34,779 nucleotides of DNA from Anaerolineae bacterium (GCA_029933115.1 JAOZOT010000005.1:1-34779); one strand, 5' to 3'; positions 24,459 to 34,045 are shown, counted from the first letter of the stretch. A program made the numbers and translations. Notes: generated from the letters alone by a model not told the origin.

Positions 24459-24679
24459 AATACATCAGTGCCCGGAAGCTGGCGGCAATGCTGGGCGTGC
24501 CGCGCAACAAAATCCTGGCCGCATTGCACAGCGGCAGAATCCGTTCTGAAAAGGTAGAAGTTACGCGCGTTGAGCGGCGCATCCCGTATTCCGAACTCAG
24601 CCGCGTCCGGCAACTTATGCAGCGAGGCGCTTGGGATTGGGGCAAGCGCGGCAGACCGAGAAAGCACTCAAAGAATTGA
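24455..24679 (+). CDS. Excisionase/MerR-like HTH protein with AT-hook
   Basis: MKYISARKLAAMLGVPRNKILAALHSGRIRSEKV...KRGRPRKHSKN. Confidence 0.6.
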   Translation: MKYISARKLAAMLGVPRNKILAALHSGRIRSEKVEVTRVERRIPYSELSRVRQLMQRGAWDWGKRGRPRKHSKN

Positions 24680-24692
24680 AGCGTTGAATAAG

Positions 24693-24899
24693 CTATGTCG
24701 GCTTTTCGTCTACATCTGTAGATTTATTCTCTACTCTCTTGCTGAACCCGTCTCCCCTATACACGGGAGTTGGCGGGCTATATGTTCTTTTCGCCTCGCC
24801 ACCGCATACCGGGCATTTCCGGCTGCCATAAGGCGGGCTATCCTCCAGCCGTTCAAAAAGCGTTTTGCAGGCCAGGCAGCGGAACTCATAAAGCGGCAT
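24693..24899 (-). CDS. FmdB-like zinc ribbon protein
   Basis: MPLYEFRCLACKTLFERLEDSPPYGSRKCPVCGGEAKRTYSPP. Confidence 0.75.
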   Translation of the reverse strand: MPLYEFRCLACKTLFERLEDSPPYGSRKCPVCGGEAKRTYSPPTPVYRGDGFSKRVENKSTDVDEKPT

Positions 24900-24917
24900 C
24901 TGTCTCCTCCGCACGTT

Positions 24918-26090
24918 TCATTTTCTTCTCAGATTGATTGCGTTAAACCAGGTCACTCCCCAGCGCGGATGCACGGCAAACATTGCCTGCATCGCCGGGC
25001 AAGGCCGATCGAATTGGCCGAGCGTATATTCTGTAACGCCCGGAAAACAGCCGCCAAAAATCACCGGCGGACTAAGGCTCAAAAAATGCCAGTGGCCGAA
25101 TTCGCCCCAATCTATGCGTTTGCCCGTATCCTGCTGGATGCGGCTGAGGCGGCGTCGCGCCATGTTCTCTGTGTTGACGCTGGCCTTTATCTTGTCGCCG
25201 TGCTCAAGAAAGAATTGCCAGCCGAATCGGTCTACGATTTCCCAGTCACTATAATCGCTTAGTTCGAATCGGCTTTCTACATTTTCCGGTTTTATGCGCT
25301 CAATCACTTCGTGCAGCGTGTTGTAGGCGACGCGATCCCAATTATCTTCCGGTCGCTTGCCCTGGTAGCGCCCGCCCGACCTTCCGTGATTGCCGCTGCG
25401 GTAGTGAACTGTGACTTTGCGAAACTTCGTTGAAGCGAATATTATCAAGTCGAGCATCAGCTCAACGAAAAGGTTCGCCTGCTCCAGGACGCCCATATCG
25501 GCGCGCCACAACTGGCCGGGGTAAACTCCGCCATCGCCCTCAACAACATCGCCCAAAATATCTATATCCAGCCCGACGAAACCCTTGAAGCCGCCCTGCT
25601 TTTTTTTAATGATGCTGACCATAGCTTCTTTGATACGGTCAAATGAAGCTATCGTTATGCTGGGATCGTAGAAGTTCGACTTCTGATTTTCCTGTGGCCG
25701 CACAACGAGACCGGTATGAACATCGCATATTGTAAGCACAGCGAGTTCAGAATCTTTATCGGGCTTATAAGTCGCGGGCGGCGGTATTTCAATGGGCGCG
25801 AGTTTGTCGGCCATGAGCTTTATCGCCTGAGCGAGTTCGCGCTTCACTTCCAACTGCTTAGCCTCACGCTGCGTCAATCCCAATTCTACATTCGTTGGCT
25901 TTGGTGGAACGACGCCGCCATCCTGCTGGTAAAACGCGCCCATCGCATACATCCAGTAGGAGCGGGCGACACTTTTTTTCATGTTGAATTCATTATGCAT
26001 CGCGCTCCGCTTCCCGTAAGGGTCATCGCGCAAATATTCCATCACACGCTTTAGAGTATCGGTATCCGGTTGGAATGGTGGCGTTGGCAT
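24918..26090 (-). CDS. Calcineurin-like metallophosphoesterase
   Basis: LTICDVHTG, DILGDVVEGDG, RSGNHGRSG, LEHGDK, FGHWH. Confidence 0.75.
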   Translation of the reverse strand: MPTPPFQPDTDTLKRVMEYLRDDPYGKRSAMHNEFNMKKSVARSYWMYAMGAFYQQDGGVVPPKPTNVELGLTQREAKQLEVKRELAQAIKLMADKLAPIEIPPPATYKPDKDSELAVLTICDVHTGLVVRPQENQKSNFYDPSITIASFDRIKEAMVSIIKKKQGGFKGFVGLDIDILGDVVEGDGGVYPGQLWRADMGVLEQANLFVELMLDLIIFASTKFRKVTVHYRSGNHGRSGGRYQGKRPEDNWDRVAYNTLHEVIERIKPENVESRFELSDYSDWEIVDRFGWQFFLEHGDKIKASVNTENMARRRLSRIQQDTGKRIDWGEFGHWHFLSLSPPVIFGGCFPGVTEYTLGQFDRPCPAMQAMFAVHPRWGVTWFNAINLRRK

Positions 26091-26299
26091 TAATCGTCTC
26101 TCGACAATTCAATCTGCTCGCCGACCTGCTCAATGGGCTGAAGCGGCTTGGTGAAGCCGACAACGTTTGCCCTGGGCGGTTTGCTCGCGAACTCTCCAGC
26201 AAGTTTCATCATTTCGCGCGCCAGGTCAAAATCAACATCATCCTCGACGAGCGTTGCTGCAATCTTGCCGCTGATAAAGAATTTTAATTCAAGCTCCAT
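26090..26299 (-). CDS. Hypothetical protein
   Basis: 69 aa MELELKFFISGKIAATLVEDDVDFDLAREMMKLAGEF...; coupled starts and stops on both sides. Confidence 0.5.
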   Translation of the reverse strand: MELELKFFISGKIAATLVEDDVDFDLAREMMKLAGEFASKPPRANVVGFTKPLQPIEQVGEQIELSRDD

Positions 26300-26826
26300 C
26301 AGGCAAGCGCCATATCGAAATTGCCAATTCCGACGGCGATAAAAACAAGCTCGCTTCTAGGTCGTTCTCTCATTTCAACTCTATCGTTCACGTTTCCTTC
26401 TATCGTTTCTATGTAGGCATCGTGAACGCGCGCGACCATGCCTGTATGCCGGTATCCCGTTGGCCCGCCTTTCACCAAAAACAGGTCGCCGTTTCTGGGA
26501 TTGGTTGTAATCCAGCCGTTTCTTTTCGCATAGCGATATAACGCGCTGCTGCTCCAGCGCAGGCGGCCCAGCGGCGCGAAGGGATTTACTTTACGCAGTA
26601 AGCGCGCCGCGAGAATATAGCAATTCGTTGCAATGCCCGCACACCATTCATATGCGCGCCCTTCATTGCCTTCCATAACCGCGCGGACAATCTTGCCTCG
26701 GTTTTCGCCGCCGGACTCGCAAGCGCCCAGCGCATCGTAAAAAAGCGCCAGCGCCGTTGCACGCAAACTACCGGACGCGACGGCGATAGTCACATTGAAA
26801 TCAGGATTGAAAGGATTGCGCGTCAT
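26299..26826 (-). CDS. CHAP/NlpC-like cell wall hydrolase
   Basis: AYEWCAGIATNCYILAARLL...NPRNGDLFLVKGGPTGYRHTGMVARVHDAYIETIEGNVN. Confidence 0.7.
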   Translation of the reverse strand: MTRNPFNPDFNVTIAVASGSLRATALALFYDALGACESGGENRGKIVRAVMEGNEGRAYEWCAGIATNCYILAARLLRKVNPFAPLGRLRWSSSALYRYAKRNGWITTNPRNGDLFLVKGGPTGYRHTGMVARVHDAYIETIEGNVNDRVEMRERPRSELVFIAVGIGNFDMALA

Positions 26827-27230
26827 TTCTTATATTCCTTATGAAACTTCTCAAACTCATCGAGCAGGTATTGCGACAGGTGCTCCTCAAAATCATCGCC
26901 CTCCGCTTGCGGCCCAAGTATTGTTACAGTTCCCACGCGCGTGGCGATACCGTAATCGGCAATCAACTTCGGGATTACCGCGCGGGCGAATGCAACCGTT
27001 TCCTCACGATAGCGCGCTGGTATTTCATCGGCATTATCATTGACGAAATCAACCGCCCATTCAGCAGCGAAATCGTCAATGCGGCTCAGGTCAAGCTCCT
27101 GGCCGGTCGCAATGTCCAGCACATAAGACGCGAGCAGCGCCGCGACTTTCGTCTTGTCAAGTTCCGCTTTGCAGCTCGCAGCGCCTATTAGCAGCAGCGC
27201 CACCAGCACGATTAGATAAACTCTTCGCAT
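26823..27230 (-). CDS. Putative lipoprotein
   Basis: MRRVYLIVLVALLLIGAASCKAELD: signal peptide with lipobox AASC. Confidence 0.65.
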   Translation of the reverse strand: MRRVYLIVLVALLLIGAASCKAELDKTKVAALLASYVLDIATGQELDLSRIDDFAAEWAVDFVNDNADEIPARYREETVAFARAVIPKLIADYGIATRVGTVTILGPQAEGDDFEEHLSQYLLDEFEKFHKEYKK

Positions 27231-27253
27231 GTCGAAACCTCCATAATTCGTAA

Positions 27254-28267
27254 TTACGCCGTGTGATAACGCACCAGGATACCGCCTTCGAAAGTCAGCA
27301 AATGGTTGGTAACGCGGTCGCCGTCCAGAATGATAATCACCTGCGTTATGCCATCATTGCCGTTGACGTTGAAGGCCGTATCCGCGCGCACTTTAGCCGA
27401 GCAATGTAACTTCTCCAGCGGCGTGGCTACTCCGATACCCACCTTATCCAAGCCCGCGTCTACCTTTATGAGATTAACGTCGGTATCGCCCTCAATGCGG
27501 GTATCTATGTCCGCGCCGGACTCATTGAACACAACCGCGCCTGTAGTTCCAATATCATGGTGCAAAGTGCTATAGTTATCGTAAACTTTCAGGAAGCCGC
27601 TTGCTGTTACTTGTAGCATCCCATTGCCGATTTGCTCGCCGAAGTCAACCTCTCCGATATGGACGGTTCCTTTTGTGGCGTTATCGGTGCTACGGAGTTT
27701 CAAGCTTTCGCTTGCGGCGATTCCGCCTTTTAATATCTGCCCGCCACTCCTGCCCGCCAGCTTTGCATACTGCGTATGGTCGTCATCGGCAAGCCCCGTC
27801 AGCGCCGCGCCGTGGTCAAGCTGTCCGCAATTAGCCGCGTCCTGATGCGTGTGCGTAGGGGTCTCGGAAGCCAGGCCACCGCTGCCCTTCTCCTTCAGAT
27901 ACTGCGGATGGTCATCGTCGCCCAGCCCGCTCAGGCTGCCGTGGTCTATCGCGCTTTCGTCCATACCCAGCGTCACGTAATCGCCGCCGTCGCTGTAGGT
28001 AAGCGGGCTATCAGTTCGCAGCACGCCGTCGTTGTTAGCCGCGCCCAGGAAGCCGGGCGTGGCATCGCCGTCCACGCCGACAAGCTGGTCGGTGCCGCCG
28101 CCGCTAACAGGTGGTGGGTCTGGGCTTGCTGCGCGAAACAGGGAAGTTCCCGTGAGCCGAACTTCCGGTTTACGACACTCCAGCCTGAAGAATCGCGCCA
28201 CCGACCGCAACAGCGTGCGAACGGGATTGTCCGGGTCTTTGATAACAGGGTGTCGGAACATGCTCAT
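27254..28267 (-). CDS. Tail fibre-like protein
   Basis: Two GL(G/A)DDDH(P/T)QY repeats; fibre-like composition; downstream of tail tip genes. Confidence 0.7.
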   Translation of the reverse strand: MSMFRHPVIKDPDNPVRTLLRSVARFFRLECRKPEVRLTGTSLFRAASPDPPPVSGGGTDQLVGVDGDATPGFLGAANNDGVLRTDSPLTYSDGGDYVTLGMDESAIDHGSLSGLGDDDHPQYLKEKGSGGLASETPTHTHQDAANCGQLDHGAALTGLADDDHTQYAKLAGRSGGQILKGGIAASESLKLRSTDNATKGTVHIGEVDFGEQIGNGMLQVTASGFLKVYDNYSTLHHDIGTTGAVVFNESGADIDTRIEGDTDVNLIKVDAGLDKVGIGVATPLEKLHCSAKVRADTAFNVNGNDGITQVIIILDGDRVTNHLLTFEGGILVRYHTA

Positions 28268-30579
28268 GCTACATCTCCTGCATTATAATCTAACAATGTC
28301 AGGGTTATAACGGTGCGCCCTTCTGCGCATTCCACGCTATAGCCCCTGCAAATACCGGTATAGTCAGCGCTGCCGTCATTGTCTTCATCGATCGCGATCG
28401 TCATGCCAAGCTCCGGATATGTTGTAATCGGGCCCTCATACTGATAGGAACGCGCCTGATACCACTTCAGCCTGTTCATTAACTCGAGTCGCCCTAACGT
28501 GATTGCCGCGCCTTCGGATGCCGGGCCGATGTCCAGCATTGCGCAGCGAGCGGGCTTGTTGGCATTCGCACCCCGTATTTTTTTATGTGAATTTGCGGCA
28601 AGTAGAAGCGTCCCGCCATTGTCGGTAGTGTCATCGGTTTGCACGAGCACATACTGGTCGCTGGAGCCGGTAGAGACCTCGAACTCGTGCACAATGCCTT
28701 CGTAGTCATTGTTGAAGGCTGGCAGGCTAAGAAAACGAATGCGTATGCAATTAACGTTCTTTGTGGTGATTTCATCCGACTGCATTTCGATCGTCGCCAG
28801 CGCGTTTGTCTTGCCCTGCGTGGTGAACTTGCCGTAAGCCTTAGCGCCCATTAGCTTCCAGTTACCTGATGCGCTTTGGTGAGTCGAGGTGTTGAAATCA
28901 TCGCAGCCTTCTATACGCACATCCCACGTCTCATCGCCGCCCCTGTCGGAATAGTTGCCAAACACGGCCTTGATATAATCCACCTTATCCGTCGCGGGCG
29001 TCGTTCCCGACCGGAACCAGAAGTAGAGCGAAAAGCCTGTCGATGCGCCGGTTTTCTTGCCCCAGAACTTGGACTCCAGCTTGCCGTCTATCATCAGGTT
29101 CATGCCGGTATTGTCAGCGCCCGTGTATTCCGATGCGCCGCCACCGTCCCAATAGGGATTGCAGTTCGACTTATACTTCCAGCTATCAAGTCCTTCGTTG
29201 CTAGCGGTATCGTGCCACATATAGCTTGACTTGAGCGCATTGCCGCGCACTTCGCTTTCGTAGCGCAGCAGGATGCCGTTTACCAGGTCGTCCACAGTCA
29301 GGTCACGCTCAACCTCTGAGACCTTGTCAAGCGTGATGTCCGGCGTCGCCTTTTGGTATAGCTGTTCCAGCACGTATTTGTTGTTGGTGTGGTCGTAATA
29401 CCTGACTATCTCGTTTTGTAGCGATGCCGCAGCCAGTATCATGTCAAGCGTGCGCCCCGCATATTCGCTGAACCGTGCCGGGCTATAGTCCACGCGATTG
29501 ACAGGCAGCCCCAGCGTTGATACCGCAGCCCCCGCTTTGCGTATCTCGATGTCGCCCGCCTGGAAATTTGCGCCACCGTATTCGTCCGGCGCGGTAACTA
29601 TTGTGTTGAATACGTCAGCCAAGTCCTTCACTGTCCCGCCAAGCGATTCGTCCTCGTCGTAGATTCCGTAATCGCCCTCCGGATTGGTTCCGAACGACTG
29701 GCTGGAAGCAAAGCAGCCGTCCTCCGGCAGCGCGTAATACGTCTTGGGGTCGAGCGTGCCGCCCGTATTCGTTATCTCGACAGCCGCCTCGACACTTATC
29801 TGCTTGGCAATGCGCTCGTATACATTAGCGCCAACCGCATGGTCGGCGGCGGTGGTGCCAAGTTCCGCCCGCGTGACGTTGAGCAGCTTCGCGCTAACAT
29901 GGTCGTAGCCGTCGTAGTAAAACCATTCGCTATCAATTTTCACGAATCCTCGCGCCTGGAAACCCAGCCCCGGCGTGTCCAGCTCTATTTCCGTAACCGT
30001 ATCGCCCGCCAGGAAACCAGTCTTAAGCGTGTCGGCGGCGGCATCGCCGTTCTCGCCTTTGATATAGCAATCATCGCCGCTAACAGAGTTATCGTCGGAG
30101 TCGTTAGGATCGGGCCATATCGTATACATCTTGCTATCGCTGCTGCTGCCCCACGCCTCGCTCTCCTGCATCGGCATATTAACAAGCGTAATCGTGTCAC
30201 TGGTCACGACCCAGACCGAACGCCCGCTGTCGTCGGGGCATAAAGCAGGCCCCAGCGCCGCGCCTTTATCAAGGCATAGCACGACGAGATAATGGCCTTC
30301 GCCAGCATTGTCATAATAAGGCTTCTTGGCAACGAAGCCCTCAAATATGCGCTTTGCGCCGTCGGCCAGCACAACCCGCGAATTCATCATCAGCGGATTG
30401 TTGGCAGCGTCGCTTTCGAGCGAATATTTGCTTACAACGTCCGAGCGTATCAGAAGCGTCAATGTGTCGTCCTGCCCCAGCGCGGCTTCTTTACGGTAGT
30501 TCGCAACAGGCACCGTTGCGCTAGTCCCGCTTGAATCGTATGTTTCGTAAGGGTTGGTAAATGTCGCTGTCAAGCTCAT
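28264..30579 (-). CDS. Tail tip/baseplate protein
   Basis: 771 aa; after the distal tail-like gene; contains a discoidin-like stretch NMLIDGKLESKFWGKKTGASTGFSLYFWFRSG...WDVRIEGCDD. Confidence 0.6.
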   Translation of the reverse strand: MSLTATFTNPYETYDSSGTSATVPVANYRKEAALGQDDTLTLLIRSDVVSKYSLESDAANNPLMMNSRVVLADGAKRIFEGFVAKKPYYDNAGEGHYLVVLCLDKGAALGPALCPDDSGRSVWVVTSDTITLVNMPMQESEAWGSSSDSKMYTIWPDPNDSDDNSVSGDDCYIKGENGDAAADTLKTGFLAGDTVTEIELDTPGLGFQARGFVKIDSEWFYYDGYDHVSAKLLNVTRAELGTTAADHAVGANVYERIAKQISVEAAVEITNTGGTLDPKTYYALPEDGCFASSQSFGTNPEGDYGIYDEDESLGGTVKDLADVFNTIVTAPDEYGGANFQAGDIEIRKAGAAVSTLGLPVNRVDYSPARFSEYAGRTLDMILAAASLQNEIVRYYDHTNNKYVLEQLYQKATPDITLDKVSEVERDLTVDDLVNGILLRYESEVRGNALKSSYMWHDTASNEGLDSWKYKSNCNPYWDGGGASEYTGADNTGMNLMIDGKLESKFWGKKTGASTGFSLYFWFRSGTTPATDKVDYIKAVFGNYSDRGGDETWDVRIEGCDDFNTSTHQSASGNWKLMGAKAYGKFTTQGKTNALATIEMQSDEITTKNVNCIRIRFLSLPAFNNDYEGIVHEFEVSTGSSDQYVLVQTDDTTDNGGTLLLAANSHKKIRGANANKPARCAMLDIGPASEGAAITLGRLELMNRLKWYQARSYQYEGPITTYPELGMTIAIDEDNDGSADYTGICRGYSVECAEGRTVITLTLLDYNAGDVA

Positions 30580-31388
30580 TGAATGATCTCCGTAGCAGCG
30601 TCAATGGCAAATGTGATTTCATAAGTGTTAGGATCCATTTTTGCTGGAGATGCAACACCTGGAGCGCAATCAATTATGTAGCCTTCGTATTCCTTGTAGA
30701 AAGCATCCGCATCAGGATTGGGCGTGGCTGTTTGCGCCAAGTCTTCAATGTAGAGCTTGACGCGATTGTGATTGAAATATCGCAACAGGTTCAGATCGTC
30801 CATTTTAAGCGCTGTCTGCCTGCATACTATCGTCGCCGAAGTCGGCCCTGTATATGCGATGTCCGCTTTCTGAAGAGTGCCGTTGATGTCACGGTAGTAT
30901 TTAGAGATATTCGCATCCTGAAGATTGAGCCTCAATGGCGCGCTTAGCGTAACATTGCGCAGCAACGAATAAACCTGAGCCGTAGTCGTAATGCTCGCAG
31001 GCTTACCGCGTATCCAGTAGGCGTTCACGCCATCAACGAGCGTTGGATTCCAGCCCGTGAGCGTCCCCCAGGCAAGCCAGCCGTTTTGCGAGAAGTCGCT
31101 TGTGGAATCGTGGAACGGCGTGAACGCAGTCCAGCCGTTGCTGAGGTGATAAAACTCCCAGGTAATCGCGCCATACGAGCCTGCCGTATGCAGGCGCACG
31201 CCGAAGCTGTAGAAGGCGGCGTCCGCGCCGATGTAAATGTAATCGCTGCTATCGGCCCAGAATGCCTTTGGCGTTCCGGCTTTGGTCGCCATCTCGTCGT
31301 CGTAATCATCGTATGTTGCGCCATTATAGCGGCGGCAATAATCAAAATCGCCCGCCTGCTCGGTCACGCGCACTTCTGCGATGCTCAT
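30576..31388 (-). CDS. Distal tail-like protein
   Basis: 270 aa, immediately downstream of the tape measure gene. Confidence 0.5.
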   Translation of the reverse strand: MSIAEVRVTEQAGDFDYCRRYNGATYDDYDDEMATKAGTPKAFWADSSDYIYIGADAAFYSFGVRLHTAGSYGAITWEFYHLSNGWTAFTPFHDSTSDFSQNGWLAWGTLTGWNPTLVDGVNAYWIRGKPASITTTAQVYSLLRNVTLSAPLRLNLQDANISKYYRDINGTLQKADIAYTGPTSATIVCRQTALKMDDLNLLRYFNHNRVKLYIEDLAQTATPNPDADAFYKEYEGYIIDCAPGVASPAKMDPNTYEITFAIDAATEIIQ

Positions 31389-33295
31389 AATTGCAATCTC
31401 CTGGCGCTATCGCGCAAAGTTCCACCATCTGTAGCAACCAATGCGGGCGCGCCCTGACGCACGATGCCGGACTTTGCGATGTTGAGAAGGATATTCTTTA
31501 GCTCGTTGATTCCGACGTCTTTGGTATATACAGGATTATTCGCATTAGCCCCTCTGTTAGATGCTTTGCCACCAAACAGGTTGCCGAGCACGCCACCAAT
31601 GGCTGTGCCAATAGGCCCGAAGGCGCTTCCCGCGATGGGGAGTATTGACGCCAGTATTCCTTTTGCGCCGCCGCCGCCTGCTGCCGCGCCAATACCCGCA
31701 GCGGCTACCGCTTCCCAGAATGATTTGCCGAACCTCTTGCCGGACTTCTCGCCTTCATCGTCCATATCTTCGAAGCCCAGGAACGATTTTACCCACGCTT
31801 CGCCTTTGCCCTCAAATCCGTATGTATATGTTTTCCACTTGGTGGCAGCACCAGCAGCCCCAGCAACTGCGCCCGTTATCGGCGACATTGGCGGCAATTT
31901 CGCTGATGCAATTGTGAGCGCCCCTATATTGTCCGTAAGTTCTTTTACCTTATCGGCGGCATCTTTTGCTGAACCGCCTGTCTTATCCAGCGTGTCTGCA
32001 AGCGCCTTTGATGCACCGGCTGCGGCAGTTGACGAACCGGTAAGCTCCTGTGTGCGGGAATTCAATTCGTTCTGTATGTCAGTAAGCTCGCCCTGCACTT
32101 CAGTCATTGCCACTATTGTATCGGCATAATTGCGCATTGTTAGCGCAGCGTCGGCTGTGGCTGCCGCGCTCTTATTGGCGCTTAGCTCGAAGTTCGCTAT
32201 CGTATAATTTAAATCAACGTGGCCGATTTTCACCGCTTTCATAAAACCTATATTGGCGTTGAAAATCGTATTCGCGGCAGCGATGAATTTGTTGATACTG
32301 CGGACGCCTCGTGCAATCAGTATATTTATTGCGTCAATGACGAGATTGACCGAATCCTGAACCGCCTTCAGGAATGCCGTCTCGCCCGCATTCAGCCAGC
32401 TCCATATCTGGTATGCTCCCATCTTGACGGCCTGCCACGCAACGCCCAATCCCGCAACAAACTTACCCAATGCCAGACCCGCGCGCGCGGTGCTGAACAT
32501 TACATCGCCAGTCCACCTTATCCAGGCTGAGCGGTTCTCCACAACGCTATCGGTGACTTCGGTGATTTTATTCGTTGTGAGCTTCAGTATTTCAATAAGC
32601 GCGGGATTCTGGGTTATAACCTTCCCTATCTCTTCTTTCAGGTCGCCCCAGGCGGCGTTAAGAATCCGCGTAGCGCCTTCCATCGTATTGGCGCGCTCAA
32701 TCGCCATATCCCAGCCCGCTGATGTTTTCTCCAGTATTTCCGCCAGCTTCTCGGTTTTGCTCGCAGCGGTGTCAACCTGTATGCCATATCGTGAAAATGC
32801 GTTGATATTTGAACTTAGCGTTTTCGCTAAGAGTATTCCCGCATCCTTGAATTGAACTCCGTAAAGCTCACTGATCTGCACAACCGCTTTCATCGCGTCC
32901 GGCAATGCCTGTTGCGACAGGCCGGTGATGGCTTCAATAGTGGCCATCGTCTGGAGCGTCATCTCATCGCCAACACCGATGGCGTTTTGCATCTCTTTGG
33001 CATATTCGCGCAGGACGTTGAATCCCTCGATGGTGTATTGGTTTTTAGCCCTAAGTGCGGCAATCAACCCTATTTCGGCAGCTTCCTGCTCCTGGGCTAG
33101 GCGCACGGCGTCTTTCATAAAGTTGATGAATCCGGTAACCGCGCGGTATCCGGCATAAGCTGCGATCAAGCCGGCGACAAGTTTGCCGAGATTGCGGAAA
33201 GGCGCGGCGGCCTTTTGCGCAATTGATGCGCTTCGCTTCACCGGCCCCGACAGCTTATCCTTCAAGCCTAGCACTACTTCCAGTATCTTCGTCAT
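31385..33295 (-). CDS. Tape measure protein
   Basis: 636 aa; helical N-terminus, hydrophobic Gly/Ala-rich segments (AAAGGGGAKGILASILPIAGSAFGPIGTAIGGVLGNLFGG); after tail chaperones. Confidence 0.85.
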   Translation of the reverse strand: MTKILEVVLGLKDKLSGPVKRSASIAQKAAAPFRNLGKLVAGLIAAYAGYRAVTGFINFMKDAVRLAQEQEAAEIGLIAALRAKNQYTIEGFNVLREYAKEMQNAIGVGDEMTLQTMATIEAITGLSQQALPDAMKAVVQISELYGVQFKDAGILLAKTLSSNINAFSRYGIQVDTAASKTEKLAEILEKTSAGWDMAIERANTMEGATRILNAAWGDLKEEIGKVITQNPALIEILKLTTNKITEVTDSVVENRSAWIRWTGDVMFSTARAGLALGKFVAGLGVAWQAVKMGAYQIWSWLNAGETAFLKAVQDSVNLVIDAINILIARGVRSINKFIAAANTIFNANIGFMKAVKIGHVDLNYTIANFELSANKSAAATADAALTMRNYADTIVAMTEVQGELTDIQNELNSRTQELTGSSTAAAGASKALADTLDKTGGSAKDAADKVKELTDNIGALTIASAKLPPMSPITGAVAGAAGAATKWKTYTYGFEGKGEAWVKSFLGFEDMDDEGEKSGKRFGKSFWEAVAAAGIGAAAGGGGAKGILASILPIAGSAFGPIGTAIGGVLGNLFGGKASNRGANANNPVYTKDVGINELKNILLNIAKSGIVRQGAPALVATDGGTLRDSARRLQL

Positions 33296-33299
33296 GCTC

Positions 33300-33644
33300 T
33301 TATCCGTTTTCCTCCCTCAAACGTGCTGCCTGTATTGCGTTCATCCGGTTATCGATAAACCTTATCGCCTCCAGATACCATGCGGGCTGGTCGGCGATAC
33401 CGCCAGCTTTTAGCAGAAACCCGTTTTTATAGTCTACATACATTTCCATGAACGCTCGCGCGAAAGGGCTGACTTCCAGCCAGGGGCACGTGGTGCTAAA
33501 AGTTTCAAAAACTTCATCACCGACCACCTCCTGCTTTAATCGCAGCCCGCCTTCAAGACACATCAGCGGGCATCTGTCAAGTTCGTTTTCGTTCAGTTCA
33601 CAGGTTCGGCACTCGTCGAAGTTTCCTCCGATGAGGTTGCAGTA
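33300..33644 (-). CDS. Tail assembly chaperone T-like extension made by -1 frameshift
   Basis: -1 frame open from GGGTTTT (33650-33644): YCNLIGGNFDECRTCELNENELDRCPLMCLEGGLRLKQEVVGDEVF...EENG*, 114 codons. Confidence 0.75.
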   Translation of the reverse strand, partial: YCNLIGGNFDECRTCELNENELDRCPLMCLEGGLRLKQEVVGDEVFETFSTTCPWLEVSPFARAFMEMYVDYKNGFLLKAGGIADQPAWYLEAIRFIDNRMNAIQAARLREENG

Positions 33645-34033
33645 AAACCCAGCTCTTCAGCCTCCTGTCCGGTCAGGCCGTGCGCCTCGTTCGCCGCGCG
33701 AAGCAATTCCCCGAAAAGTGTGGCGGGCAAGCGGTTGAGCGATGCACGGTTCACGCGCTCGTATTCCTTGCCGCCGATTTTCACGGTATTATACTCAAGC
33801 TCAAACGGGCCGTCCGCATCGGGGTCTTCCAGGCCGCGCAAGCCGCGCAGTGTCAGCCGTAAAATGTCGTAAGCCATTGAAATGGCGTCAACTTCACGCC
33901 CCTTCGTATGCATGGAAGTTACCTGCATCATCGCATCATTGGTTAGCGGAATGATGAGGTATTCGACGTTGCCATCGGGGTCGCACTTTGCGACCTGCCA
34001 GTTTTCACTCAATCGTTTTGGTAGTGCTTTCAT
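33593..34033 (-). CDS. Tail assembly chaperone (G-like)
   Basis: 146 aa MKALPKRLSENWQVAKCDPDGNVEYLIIPLTNDAMMQ...; between tail tube and tape measure genes; slippery site near its 3' end. Confidence 0.75.
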   Translation of the reverse strand: MKALPKRLSENWQVAKCDPDGNVEYLIIPLTNDAMMQVTSMHTKGREVDAISMAYDILRLTLRGLRGLEDPDADGPFELEYNTVKIGGKEYERVNRASLNRLPATLFGELLRAANEAHGLTGQEAEELGFTATSSEETSTSAEPVN

Positions 34034-34045
34034 TGAATCTTCTCC

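Noticed and set aside
27254-28267. Diversity-generating retroelement target in the tail fibre
   Set aside because: No reverse transcriptase or template/variable repeat pair was seen.
33564-33592. Independent start for the 33300..33563 ORF
   Set aside because: No good SD at its ATG and the -1 frame is open back to a perfect slippery heptamer in the upstream gene.
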